A stretch of DNA of 64,000 nt, from positions 46,391 through 110,390 of the forward strand of contig JAJDXM010000046.1 in the NCBI GenBank assembly GCA_022823225.1, given 5' to 3'. This DNA is from Gemmatimonadota bacterium. Its GTDB lineage: Bacteria; Gemmatimonadota; Gemmatimonadetes; Longimicrobiales; Gaopeijiaceae. Positions 23,980-32,305 of this stretch are shown here, piece after piece. The notes below the pieces were generated by a model. That model did not search any database and was not told the origin of the DNA. It saw nothing but the letters and a program-made list of their open reading frames with translations. How positions within the stretch are numbered: position 1 is the first letter of the stretch; each line of letters starts with the position of its first letter. Position numbers and translations under genes: made by a program.

Positions 23980-25523
23980 GGGAACTCCGCCTTCGGGCGG
24001 GCGGCCGGCTGCCAGGTTGCCCCTTCCGAAAAGGCGGCCTGCATGACTCCGCGCTGCCACGGCGAAAGCGAAGCGCCACCGGTCCCAATCCGGGGGGCGG
24101 TGCGGCGTGCGCGCTCCGCGTGCTCCAGAAGCGCGGCGGCAACCACAATGGCCTCTTCCTCGGCGTGCGCGGTTTCCGTCGCGAAGAGTTCCGGGTGGTC
24201 CCGAAGGTACGCGGTGGAGAGCCGGCCCGCCGCGAAGTCCCCCTCTCCCATGATGCGCGTGAGCAGGGTTGCGTTCGTCACCACGCCGTCGATCCTCAGT
24301 TCCCCGAGCGCCCGCCGCATGCGTCGAATCGCACCCGCCCGGTCGGACGCCCATGTGATCAGCTTCCCCAGGAGCGGATCGTAGTGGAGTCCGATCTCCG
24401 AGCCCCGGGCAATGCCGCCGTCCCACCGGACCCCCGGCCCGCCCGGGGCCTCGAACTCCGACACCGTGCCGGTCGCCGGAAGGAAGCCGTCGAAGGGCGA
24501 CTCGCTCGTGATCCTGCACTCGATCGAGTGGCCCCGCATCGGGATCTCCTCCTGCCCGAGCGGCAGAGGTTCGCCGGAGGCGACGCGGAACTGCCACTCG
24601 ACCAGGTCGAGCCCCGTGACCATCTCGGTTACCGGGTGCTCGACCTGAAGGCGCGTGTTCATCTCCAGAAAGAAGAACTCCCCGCCGGCGTGCAGGAACT
24701 CCACGGTGCCCGCCCCTGCGTAGTCGACCGCCCGGGCCGCCCGCACCGCCGCCTCACCCATCCGCCGACGATCCGCGGGTCCGAGGAGAGGAGAGGGAGC
24801 CTCTTCGATCAGCTTCTGGTGCCGCCGTTGAATCGAGCACTCTCGCTCGAAAAGGTGCAGGACGTTGCCGTGCAGGTCGCCGAATATCTGGATCTCGATG
24901 TGACGGGGCCGCTCCAGGAAGCGCTCCACGTACACGCTGCCGTCCCCGAAAGCGGTCTCGGCCTCGCGTGCCGCGGCCTCGAACGCCCTCCCGGCCTCTT
25001 CGGCGCTGCGAACCGCGCGCATGCCTTTCCCGCCACCCCCGGCGGCCGCCTTGAACACGACCGGCAGTCCCACCGCCGCGGCCGTTCGCTCCGCTTCCTC
25101 CGGGGATCCGAGGGGCACTTGCGTACCGGGAACCACGGGCACCCCGGCCGCGGCCATCCGCCGACGCGCCTCCATCTTGTCGCCCATGGCCCGAATCGTC
25201 GCAGCCGACGGCCCGACGAAGATCAGGCCCGCCTCGGCCACGGCCTCCGCGAAGCCGGCTTGCTCGGCCAGGAAACCATACCCGGGATGGACGGCCTCCG
25301 CTCCCGCGCGCCGGGCCACGCCCAGCAGCTTGTCGATGGCCAGATAGCTCCTGGACGATCGCGCGGGGCCGATCGGATAGGCCTCGTCGGCGTGCAGGAC
25401 ATGCGGCGAGTAGCGGTCGGCCTCGGAGAAGACCGCGATGGTGCGGATCCCCAGTTCTCCAGCCCCCCGGATCACCCGGAGCGCAATCTCTCCCCGGTTG
25501 GCAACGAGTACGCTCTTGATCAA
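23976..25523 (-). CDS. accC: biotin carboxylase subunit of an acyl-CoA carboxylase
   Basis: ATP-grasp enzyme that carboxylates biotin. The 515-residue chain opens SVLVANRGEIALRVIRGAGE, has the glycine loop GGGGKGM (162-168), RHIEIQIFGDLHGNVLHL, RECSIQRRHQKLIEEAP, and the metal/substrate site FLEMNTRLQVEHPVTEM. After the usual catalytic end (about residue 450) there are about 60 extra residues, which fits a carboxylase that works with a separate carrier. With pccB it probably carboxylates propionyl-CoA; acetyl-CoA carboxylase is less likely given the mutase linkage. ATG start at 25523. Confidence 0.93.
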   Translation of the reverse strand: MIKSVLVANRGEIALRVIRGAGELGIRTIAVFSEADRYSPHVLHADEAYPIGPARSSRSYLAIDKLLGVARRAGAEAVHPGYGFLAEQAGFAEAVAEAGLIFVGPSAATIRAMGDKMEARRRMAAAGVPVVPGTQVPLGSPEEAERTAAAVGLPVVFKAAAGGGGKGMRAVRSAEEAGRAFEAAAREAETAFGDGSVYVERFLERPRHIEIQIFGDLHGNVLHLFERECSIQRRHQKLIEEAPSPLLGPADRRRMGEAAVRAARAVDYAGAGTVEFLHAGGEFFFLEMNTRLQVEHPVTEMVTGLDLVEWQFRVASGEPLPLGQEEIPMRGHSIECRITSESPFDGFLPATGTVSEFEAPGGPGVRWDGGIARGSEIGLHYDPLLGKLITWASDRAGAIRRMRRALGELRIDGVVTNATLLTRIMGEGDFAAGRLSTAYLRDHPELFATETAHAEEEAIVVAAALLEHAERARRTAPRIGTGGASLSPWQRGVMQAAFSEGATWQPAARPKAEFP

Positions 25524-25587
25524 CGGACCTGTGCGGACCCCCGGCGGCGGGGTCGCCGCGAGATGGTGGAAAGGGTTGTCGGACTAC

Positions 25588-26577
25588 CTACCTAATGGTA
25601 CCGACAACCGTCGCTTCCGCGCCATCGCGCCAGATTCCGAAATCGACCTTTTCGTCGTCCTCGTAGGATGCCAGAATGCGCCTCATGTCCGCCACGTCGT
25701 CCACCTGGCGTCCACCGATCCTGACCACGACGTCGCCGGGACGAAGCCCCAGGGTGGACTCGCCGTCGACATCGAGGACCAGCACGCCTTCCTCGGTGCC
25801 GAAGTAGGAGCCCAGTTCGGGGTTGAGCCGGATGACCTCCAGCCGGTTCCCGCCGAAGCGCTCGAATCTGTAGCTCGGCCAGTCGCCGGTCTCGAACACC
25901 CTGATCGGGGAGTTCAGGGCCCTCGGGGTCAGACTGAACTCGAGCAGGGAATCGAGTCCAGCGGCCTCCACCCGAAGGTTCTCGAACCTGGGGGTCAGCT
26001 GTCGGACGTTGAACTCGCGCACCGGGATCCGGATGGTCCCGATGCGATCCATCGACGAGCGAACCAGCTCACTGATGGAGTCGAAGCTCGGGGCCGGGTA
26101 TCGATAGTATTCCACGTCCCAGTAGGTCTCCGGGGGTGAGAACTCCGGGACGACGGTGATGGTCATCGCGTCGCCGTCCCGTTCGATCCCCACCTCGACC
26201 GACTCGCCCTCGGATACCTGGCCAAGCAGCCATTGCAGGCGTGCACGGGCCCTGGTCATTCCGCTCGGGCGGAGCATCTCGTCTTCGCCCTCGATGGGTT
26301 CGGTCAGACTGTGGCCGCCGATCGACACGATCAGGTCGCCGATGCCGATTCCCGCGGCGTCGGCCGGACCCTCGCGCAACAGCCCCATGACCGACACTCC
26401 CCGGTCGTTGGGCGCGGTCATGATGCCAATCATCGGCCCCGAGCGCTCCTCCGACCGCGCGACGACCGTGCTCACCCGTTCCTGCGCCCCGGCGGCCGGG
26501 GCGTCCAACCAGCCTCCGGCCATTCCGGTGGCAACGGCCACCGCCAACATCGTCTGTCTGTGGATTTTGCTCTTCAT
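25588..26577 (-). CDS. secreted protein with two PDZ domains
   Basis: A 329-residue periplasmic or outer-membrane protein: signal peptide (about 1-32, cleavage after AGA-QE), a first PDZ domain (about 45-140, with REGPADAAGIGIGDLIVSIGG), a middle region without clear homology, and a second PDZ at the C-terminus (LGLRPGDVVVRIGGRQVDDV). No protease domain is present, so it is not HtrA. The start is ATG at 26577 because the signal peptide begins there; an upstream ATG at 26637 would add 20 charged residues. It lies 196 bases after pccB and 64 before accC, between two halves of the carboxylase. Confidence 0.82.
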   Translation of the reverse strand: MKSKIHRQTMLAVAVATGMAGGWLDAPAAGAQERVSTVVARSEERSGPMIGIMTAPNDRGVSVMGLLREGPADAAGIGIGDLIVSIGGHSLTEPIEGEDEMLRPSGMTRARARLQWLLGQVSEGESVEVGIERDGDAMTITVVPEFSPPETYWDVEYYRYPAPSFDSISELVRSSMDRIGTIRIPVREFNVRQLTPRFENLRVEAAGLDSLLEFSLTPRALNSPIRVFETGDWPSYRFERFGGNRLEVIRLNPELGSYFGTEEGVLVLDVDGESTLGLRPGDVVVRIGGRQVDDVADMRRILASYEDDEKVDFGIWRDGAEATVVGTIR

Positions 26578-26773
26578 CGTGTTCTCTCGCTCCCGCGTTG
26601 CTCCCTCGTGCCCCGATACGGCAGTCCCGGTCGGCACGGTTCCGGGCTGTTTCAGCCAATGGGATGCTGCGGGCGCGCCCCGGGGTTGCCTGCCGGCAGA
26701 CCGTGGACATGATCCCCGCGTCGCACCGGATGCATCGCCGGCCCAGTGCAGCGGGGACTTACTCCACGGACTG

Positions 26774-28339
26774 CTACAGCGGGACGTTGCCGTGCTTCTT
26801 CGGCGGATTCGCGTCCCGCTTGTTCGCCAGCGTGTCCAGGGCGCTGATCAGCCGCGGGCGCGTGTCGCGGGGGTCGATGACGTCATCCAGGTAGCCGCGC
26901 TCCGCCGCCACGTACGGGTGGGCGAACTTCTCCCGATACTCCTCGTGCAGCGCCTCGGTGGCGGCTTCGGGATCCTCCGCGGCGGCAATCTCCTTGCGGT
27001 AGAGAATCTCGACCGCGCCCTTGGGACCCATCACGGCGATCTCGGCCGTGGGCCAGCCCAGGTTGAGATCGCCCCGGATGTGCTTGGAGTTCATGACGTC
27101 GTAAGCGCCGCCGTAGGCCTTGCGCGTGACGACCGTGACCTTGGGCACGGTGGCTTCGCAGAAGGCGTAGAGCAGCTTGGCCCCGTGGCGGATGATCCCG
27201 CCGTGCTCCTGACCGACCCCGGGCAGGAACCCCGGCACGTCCTCGAAAACGACGAGCGGGATGTTGAAGGCGTCGCAGAAGCGGACGAAGCGGGCCCCCT
27301 TCACCGAGGCGTCGATGTCCAGCACGCCCGCGAGGACCGCCGGCTGGTTGGCCACGATCCCCACCGAGTGCCCGCCGAGGTGCGCGAAGGCGGTGATGAG
27401 ATTCCCCGCGAAGCCGGCATGCACCTCGTAGATGAACCCGTCGTCCACGACCTCGCGGATCAGGGACCCCATGTCGTAGGGACGATGCGCCTCGTCCGGA
27501 ACCATTTCCAGCAGCTTCGCCGAGCGGCGGTCGCGAGAGTCGCGATCGGGACCCGCGGGCGGGCGCTCCGTGTTGTTCTGTGGAATGAAACGGAACAGTT
27601 CGCGCACGGCGGCCAGCGACTGGACTTCGTTGTCGTGAGCGAAGTGCGCGACGCCCGAGGTCTCGGCGTGGACATCGGCGCCTCCCAGCTCCTCCTTGTC
27701 CACGTCCTCGTGCGTGACCGTCTTCACAACATCGGGGCCGGTCACGAACATGAAGCTCGTGCCGCGCACCATGTAGACCAGGTCGGTGATGGCCGGAGAA
27801 TAGACTGCGCCCCCCGCGCACGGCCCCAGAATCACGCTGATCTGGGGAATCACGCCCGACGACAGAGTATTGCGGAGAAAGATGTCCGCATAGCCGCCGA
27901 GCGATACGACGCCTTCCTGGATGCGCGCGCCGCCCGAGTCGTTGAGCCCTATGATGGGAGCCCCGTTCCGGAGTGCCATCTCCTGGACCTTGACGATCTT
28001 CTCCGCATGCGCCTCGCCCAGCGAGCCGCCGAAGACCGTGAAATCCTGAGAGAAGACGTAGGCCGGCCGTCCCCGAATCGTGCCGTGGCCGGTGATCACG
28101 CCGTCCCCGAGAATCTTCCTGTCGGCCAAGCCGAATTCGGTCGCGCGGTTGGTCACGAAACGGTCCAGCTCGACGAACGAACCCTCGTCGAGAAGCAGGT
28201 CCAGTCTCTCGCGGCCGGTGAGTTTGCCCTTGCGCCTCTGCGCTTCAAGCCGCTCCGGTCCCCCGCCCTGCCTCGATTCCCGCTTCAGCGCCTCCAGCCG
28301 CTCCAGCCGCTTTCTGGCGTCCCCGACCGGAGGGTTCAT
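26774..28339 (-). CDS. pccB: propionyl-CoA carboxylase-type carboxyltransferase beta subunit
   Basis: Moves CO2 from biotin to the acyl-CoA. The 521-residue chain has the crotonase-fold halves of this family: [16 protein letters not shown] (about 121-136) in the N-half, and [31 protein letters not shown] in the C-half (split description), the oxyanion-hole regions. The end, KKHGNVPL, is typical of PccB. The call of propionyl-CoA specificity rests on the mutase and split alpha subunit downstream; the protein sequence alone fits acyl-CoA carboxylases broadly. Start: ATG at 28339, overlapping the upstream stop as ATGA. Confidence 0.93.
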   Translation of the reverse strand: MNPPVGDARKRLERLEALKRESRQGGGPERLEAQRRKGKLTGRERLDLLLDEGSFVELDRFVTNRATEFGLADRKILGDGVITGHGTIRGRPAYVFSQDFTVFGGSLGEAHAEKIVKVQEMALRNGAPIIGLNDSGGARIQEGVVSLGGYADIFLRNTLSSGVIPQISVILGPCAGGAVYSPAITDLVYMVRGTSFMFVTGPDVVKTVTHEDVDKEELGGADVHAETSGVAHFAHDNEVQSLAAVRELFRFIPQNNTERPPAGPDRDSRDRRSAKLLEMVPDEAHRPYDMGSLIREVVDDGFIYEVHAGFAGNLITAFAHLGGHSVGIVANQPAVLAGVLDIDASVKGARFVRFCDAFNIPLVVFEDVPGFLPGVGQEHGGIIRHGAKLLYAFCEATVPKVTVVTRKAYGGAYDVMNSKHIRGDLNLGWPTAEIAVMGPKGAVEILYRKEIAAAEDPEAATEALHEEYREKFAHPYVAAERGYLDDVIDPRDTRPRLISALDTLANKRDANPPKKHGNVPL

Positions 28340-29964
28340 CGGCACGCCGCGGGAAGCGTGTCCGGCCGAATCCCGATACTGTCCGGGGGCATCGCGGTGG
28401 CAGAATCGACCGGACGGAGTTCGCCACCGATGATCCTCACCGGGTAGAACTCCCTCTCGAGCCTGCCGTCAACGTAGGAATAGGTGCCGGTGGCGCCGCG
28501 GAAGCCATCGAGGCGCTCCAGCGAAGCGACCGTCCCGCGCGATGTCCGAACCCCGTCCCCGTACGCCGCCATGGCCATGCGGAAGAGGTCGTAGCCGACC
28601 GCCGGAACCGGGCTGAGCAGCGTCCTGCGGAAGTGCCGCTCGTAGGCCGCGACGAATGAGGCCGCCGGATCAAGGAAGGCCTCGGGGTCTCTGGCGGTCA
28701 CCGAGATGACGCTGTCGGTGTGGCGCCGCGCAACGGACTCGAGGACCGACGGAGCGGTCCACGGCGCGGTTCCGGCCACCTGGATGCCGAGTGTGTCGAG
28801 GCCATAAAAGGCGAACTGCGGTGCAAGCAGCTGTACATCGGCCGGCGGTGAGGCGAACACGAGCACCTGCGGTCGCAGGTTTTCCACGGTCCTGAACTCG
28901 ACCTCGAAGGTGGTGGTTCCCGGTTCGTATTGAAGCCGCCTCCGCACCGTTCCGCCCGACATGACGAACTCGTTCTCGAAGGCGCCTGCCTCCAACAGCT
29001 CTCCGGGGCTGAGCGGGTGCACGATCACGGCTTCCTCGCAGCCGGCCCGGTGCACGGCACGGGCCAGGGTGCGTCCGGCACCGCGATCCCCGGCCCCCAG
29101 GCTGTACGTGCCCCTGCGGCCAAAGGGAACGCGCGCGGCCGTCGGCGACAGGAATGCCACGCGGCCCGGGGCGGCGCGAACGGCGTACTCCAGGTTCCCT
29201 TCGTCCAGGGGTCCCAGGATCACCTCCGCTCCGCTCGAAACCAGGGCGGAGACCCCTCGCTCGCTCCCGGCCCGCGTGCCGCGGTTGTCTTCCACGAGGA
29301 ACTCGACGCGCAATCCCGACCGCCGGGCCCGCGCCGCCGCAACCTCCACACCCTCCATGAACCGGCGCGCATACTCCCGGTTGGAGGGGGAACCGGTGAC
29401 GGGCAGGACCAGTCCGATCACCGGGTCGGCCGGCATCAGATCCGCGAGTTCGGCGTCCAGAATCGCGGACACCACGGCTTGCGCACGGCCAGTCGCTCCA
29501 GCCTGCCTGGCCGCGAGTGCGAAGCGGCGCGCCTCTTCCGGTTCGTCCGAGATGGCGTGGATGTACGCGAGTTCCCCGTACAGGAGCCCCACGCGCGCAT
29601 CGCGCGGGTTGGCGACCGCCGATTCCGCGAGCAGGAGAAGCGCCCGGCGGGAGAGCTGTGGCACCGCGGCCTCAAGGGCCTGCAATTCCCGGTCGCCGAC
29701 TTCGGCTGCGGACAGGGAAAGAACGGCAGTGGCCACGGCACCCGGGTCGGTGGGCGTGCCGGGAGTTCCCGTTCGCCCGGTCTTCGCCGTCAAATCGACG
29801 TTTGCAGCGACCGTCGAGACCGGCTCCACGGCGGAGTTGGGCGCCTCAACCGAGACCGGGGCCTCGGGCCGCGAACTCGCTGTCGCGAGGCAGCCGAACG
29901 CCAGACCTGCCAGCGACGTGAAGGCGAATGCCGAACACCGTGATCTGCCCGCCGTCGTAGTCAC
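28336..29964 (-). CDS. LpoA/Leu-binding-like periplasmic lipoprotein (penicillin-binding protein activator family)
   Basis: A 542-residue exported protein. The N-terminus has a hydrophobic stretch ending LAFGC, a weak lipobox, then about 100 helical residues, then a type I periplasmic binding fold starting near [27 protein letters not shown] and including [13 protein letters not shown]. This layout matches the LpoA-like family (COG3107) and not a transport substrate protein, since no ABC permease genes are near. LpoA activates peptidoglycan synthase PBP1a in E. coli; that function here is inference. The start is the GTG at 29964, 13 bases after rpsA stops; the frame is open further upstream but overlaps rpsA's repetitive end. 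Confidence 0.78.
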   Translation of the reverse strand: MTTTAGRSRCSAFAFTSLAGLAFGCLATASSRPEAPVSVEAPNSAVEPVSTVAANVDLTAKTGRTGTPGTPTDPGAVATAVLSLSAAEVGDRELQALEAAVPQLSRRALLLLAESAVANPRDARVGLLYGELAYIHAISDEPEEARRFALAARQAGATGRAQAVVSAILDAELADLMPADPVIGLVLPVTGSPSNREYARRFMEGVEVAAARARRSGLRVEFLVEDNRGTRAGSERGVSALVSSGAEVILGPLDEGNLEYAVRAAPGRVAFLSPTAARVPFGRRGTYSLGAGDRGAGRTLARAVHRAGCEEAVIVHPLSPGELLEAGAFENEFVMSGGTVRRRLQYEPGTTTFEVEFRTVENLRPQVLVFASPPADVQLLAPQFAFYGLDTLGIQVAGTAPWTAPSVLESVARRHTDSVISVTARDPEAFLDPAASFVAAYERHFRRTLLSPVPAVGYDLFRMAMAAYGDGVRTSRGTVASLERLDGFRGATGTYSYVDGRLEREFYPVRIIGGELRPVDSATAMPPDSIGIRPDTLPAACR

Positions 29965-29977
29965 CGTGGAACTCCGG

Positions 29978-32044
29978 CTAACCGTCGTCGGCCTCGTCCT
30001 CGGAGGCCTCGGGATCCTCTTCACTCGCCGTTTCGACCTCGTCAGCCTCGGAGGCTTCAGCTGCCTCCCCGGTCCCGGGGTCGCCATCGGAGTCGGCAGC
30101 TTCCGGTTCGTCGGCGGTAGCCTCCGGCTCGTCGGCGGCGGCTTCAGCTTCGTCGGCGGCGGCTTCAGCTTCGTCGGCAGCATCCTCCGGCTCGTCGGCG
30201 GCAGCTTGAGGCTCGTCGGCAGCATCCTCCGCCTCGTCAACGGCAGCTTCCGGCTCGTCGGCGGCATCCACCCCGTCCGGGGCGCCTTCGGCTTCGACTT
30301 CCGCGGGCTCGTCCGACGGCGGCTCCTTCACCGCTGCGCTCGGGGGCGCTTCGACCACCTCGAGCACGATGCGCCGCTCGTCGGCATCCGATGCGATGAC
30401 CCTCAACGGCACGCTCTCGCCGACTCGGAAGTGCTCTGTCAACGCATCCGGGGCAACCGCGGCATGGGAACCCGGCACGAACCCTTCCACCCCTTCGCCC
30501 AGATCGACGACCACCCCCTTGTCCTGCAGGCGCACCACGGTTCCGTCCTGCTCGCGCCCCTTCGAGAACCGCGTCGCCAACTCCGGCCACGGATCGTCGT
30601 ACAGCTGCTTGAAGCCGAGCGAAATCCGCTTGTTCTCGGAATCGACCGCCAGGACCATGACATCGGCCTCTTCGCCCTTGCGCACGACCTCGGAGGGGTG
30701 CTCCACGCGCTTCGTCCAACTCATGTCCGAGACGTGAACCAGCCCGTCGATCCCCGGTTCTATCTCCACGAACGCGCCGAAGGTGGTCAGGTTGCGCACG
30801 GTTCCGGTCAGGCGCGTGCCGCTCGGGTACTTGAGCGGAAGGGCCAGCCACGGATCTTCCTCGATCTGCTTCATGCCGAGCGAGATCTTCTCTTCCTGCG
30901 GATCGACCTTGAGGACGACGGCCTCGATTTCGTCGCTTATGGAGACGAGCTTGGAGGGGTGGCGCACGTTGCGGGTCCAGGACATCTCGGAGATATGGAC
31001 CAGCCCCTCCACACCCTTCTGCAGTTCGACGAAGGCGCCGTAGTTCGTGATCGAGACGACCCTGCCGCGGACCCGGGCGCCGACCGGATACCGGTCCTCG
31101 ATGTCCGTCCACGGATAGGGCAGAAGCTGCTTCAGTCCGAGCGAGATCCTCTCCCGGTTCCAGTCGATGTCGAGGACCTTGATGTCGAGCTTGCCGCCGA
31201 CCTTGACCACCTCCGACGGGTGGCTGACGCGCCCCCACGACATGTCCGTGATATGCAGGAGCCCGTCGAGCCCGCCGAGGTCGATGAAGGCACCGAAGTC
31301 GGTGATGTTCTTGACCACGCCCTCCCGCACCTGCCCCTTCAGCAACTCCTTGACGAGCGTGGAGCGCTTCTCCTCGCGTTCGGACTCCAGGATGACCCGC
31401 CGCGACACCACGATATTCCGGCGCCGCTTGTTGAGCTTGATGATCTTGAAATCGTAGCGGTCCCCGATGAGATCCTCGATGTTGGGCACGCGCCTCAGCG
31501 CAATCTGCGACCCCGGGAGGAAGGCGTCGACGCCCATGATATCCACGGTCACGCCGCCCTTGATCTTGCGGGTGAGCAGCCCCTTGACGGGACGATCGCT
31601 TTCGTAGGCTTCCTTGATCAGCTCCCACACCCGCAGGAAATCGGCCTTCTTCTTGGAGAGGACGACCACGCCGTCATCGTCCTCAAGGCTCTCCAGGAGA
31701 ACCTCGACCTCCTGTCCGGGACTGACCGCGTCCGCATCCTTGAACTCGTCGATCGGGACCGCGCCCTCGCTCTTGAAACCGAATTCGAGAATGACTGAGG
31801 AGTCCGTTGTCCGCAGCACCCGGGCCTTGACGATCTCGCCTTCCTTGATATCGCCGCGGGCCGTCTGGTGATCGGCGAGCATTGCCTCGAAGTCGTCGCG
31901 CGAGACATCGAGGGGCTCCTCGCCGTACGGATCGTGAAGGAGTTCGGGCGAGATTTCGCCCGGCAGAGTGCTTCGCGCGGTCTCGGGCTCGGGAGGGGAT
32001 CCGACGTCGGCCGAATCCGGTGAAGAGGCTGGGTTGTCGTTCAT
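29978..32044 (-). CDS. rpsA: 30S ribosomal protein S1 with long acidic repeat tail
   Basis: Six S1 RNA-binding domains are visible in order: GEIVKARVLRTTDSSVILEF, a second short one, then four canonical copies such as GVVKNITDFGAFIDLGGLDG, GRVVSITNYGAFVELQKG, GTVRNLTTFGAFVEIEPG and GTVVRLQDKGVVVDLGEG. That is the standard architecture. After about residue 564 there is an unusual 124-residue acidic tail of Ala, Asp, Glu and Pro, including eight heptads like AADEPEA. The total of 688 residues is about 120 longer than usual. Start ATG at 32044. It has its own promoter and a leader of about 220 bases, where ribosomal S1 often autoregulates. Confidence 0.95.
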   Translation of the reverse strand: MNDNPASSPDSADVGSPPEPETARSTLPGEISPELLHDPYGEEPLDVSRDDFEAMLADHQTARGDIKEGEIVKARVLRTTDSSVILEFGFKSEGAVPIDEFKDADAVSPGQEVEVLLESLEDDDGVVVLSKKKADFLRVWELIKEAYESDRPVKGLLTRKIKGGVTVDIMGVDAFLPGSQIALRRVPNIEDLIGDRYDFKIIKLNKRRRNIVVSRRVILESEREEKRSTLVKELLKGQVREGVVKNITDFGAFIDLGGLDGLLHITDMSWGRVSHPSEVVKVGGKLDIKVLDIDWNRERISLGLKQLLPYPWTDIEDRYPVGARVRGRVVSITNYGAFVELQKGVEGLVHISEMSWTRNVRHPSKLVSISDEIEAVVLKVDPQEEKISLGMKQIEEDPWLALPLKYPSGTRLTGTVRNLTTFGAFVEIEPGIDGLVHVSDMSWTKRVEHPSEVVRKGEEADVMVLAVDSENKRISLGFKQLYDDPWPELATRFSKGREQDGTVVRLQDKGVVVDLGEGVEGFVPGSHAAVAPDALTEHFRVGESVPLRVIASDADERRIVLEVVEAPPSAAVKEPPSDEPAEVEAEGAPDGVDAADEPEAAVDEAEDAADEPQAAADEPEDAADEAEAAADEAEAAADEPEATADEPEAADSDGDPGTGEAAEASEADEVETASEEDPEASEDEADDG
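30101..30268 (-). repeat. 21-bp coding repeat in rpsA (eight heptads)
   Basis: Eight consecutive 7-residue units (consensus [AD]A[AV]DE[PA][EQ]) are encoded by near-identical 21-base units, with DNA such as gtcggcggcg recurring. Units differ at the first and sixth residue of the heptad. Copy number could change by slippage without shifting the frame. Confidence 0.85.
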
Positions 32045-32272
32045 GTTTGCGCTTCGCCGGCACGGAGCCGACGCTCCAGATACTCCGTTCCGGCCCGGCG
32101 GAAGATGTGCGGGCGAGCCGGTGTAGATGGGTCGTTGGGGTTGCCGCAGACCATCCCGCGGTGGACGGCAACCGCAGTCGTCGTCCCCGATTCCGCAAAC
32201 CGGGGGCCGGCGGCGCAGGTTGCCCCGCCTGACGGCGTAAACCCAGCGTCTGGGGATCGGGTACAGTCCTTA

Positions 32273-32302
32273 ATTATAGTGCAAACTGCGGGCAAATGGA
32301 AA
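32273..32302 (-). promoter_or_regulatory. rpsA promoter
   Basis: On the minus strand, a perfect TATAAT (32273-32278) follows TTTCCA (32297-32302; 4 of 6) with an 18-base spacer. It sits 4 bases from the aroA-cmk stop, so it gives rpsA a transcript of its own with a leader near 220 bases. The leader (32045-32265) has an open reading frame ending at the rpsA ATG, but I cannot support it as a gene. Confidence 0.6.
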
Positions 32303-32305
32303 GAC

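Noticed and set aside
30095..30268. CRISPR-like array because of regular short repeats
   Set aside because: The repeats are adjacent 21-base coding units within rpsA without spacers.
32041..32295. An 84-codon frame in the rpsA leader ending at the rpsA ATG
   Set aside because: It begins inside the proposed -10 region and shows no family resemblance; leader RNA is the simpler reading.
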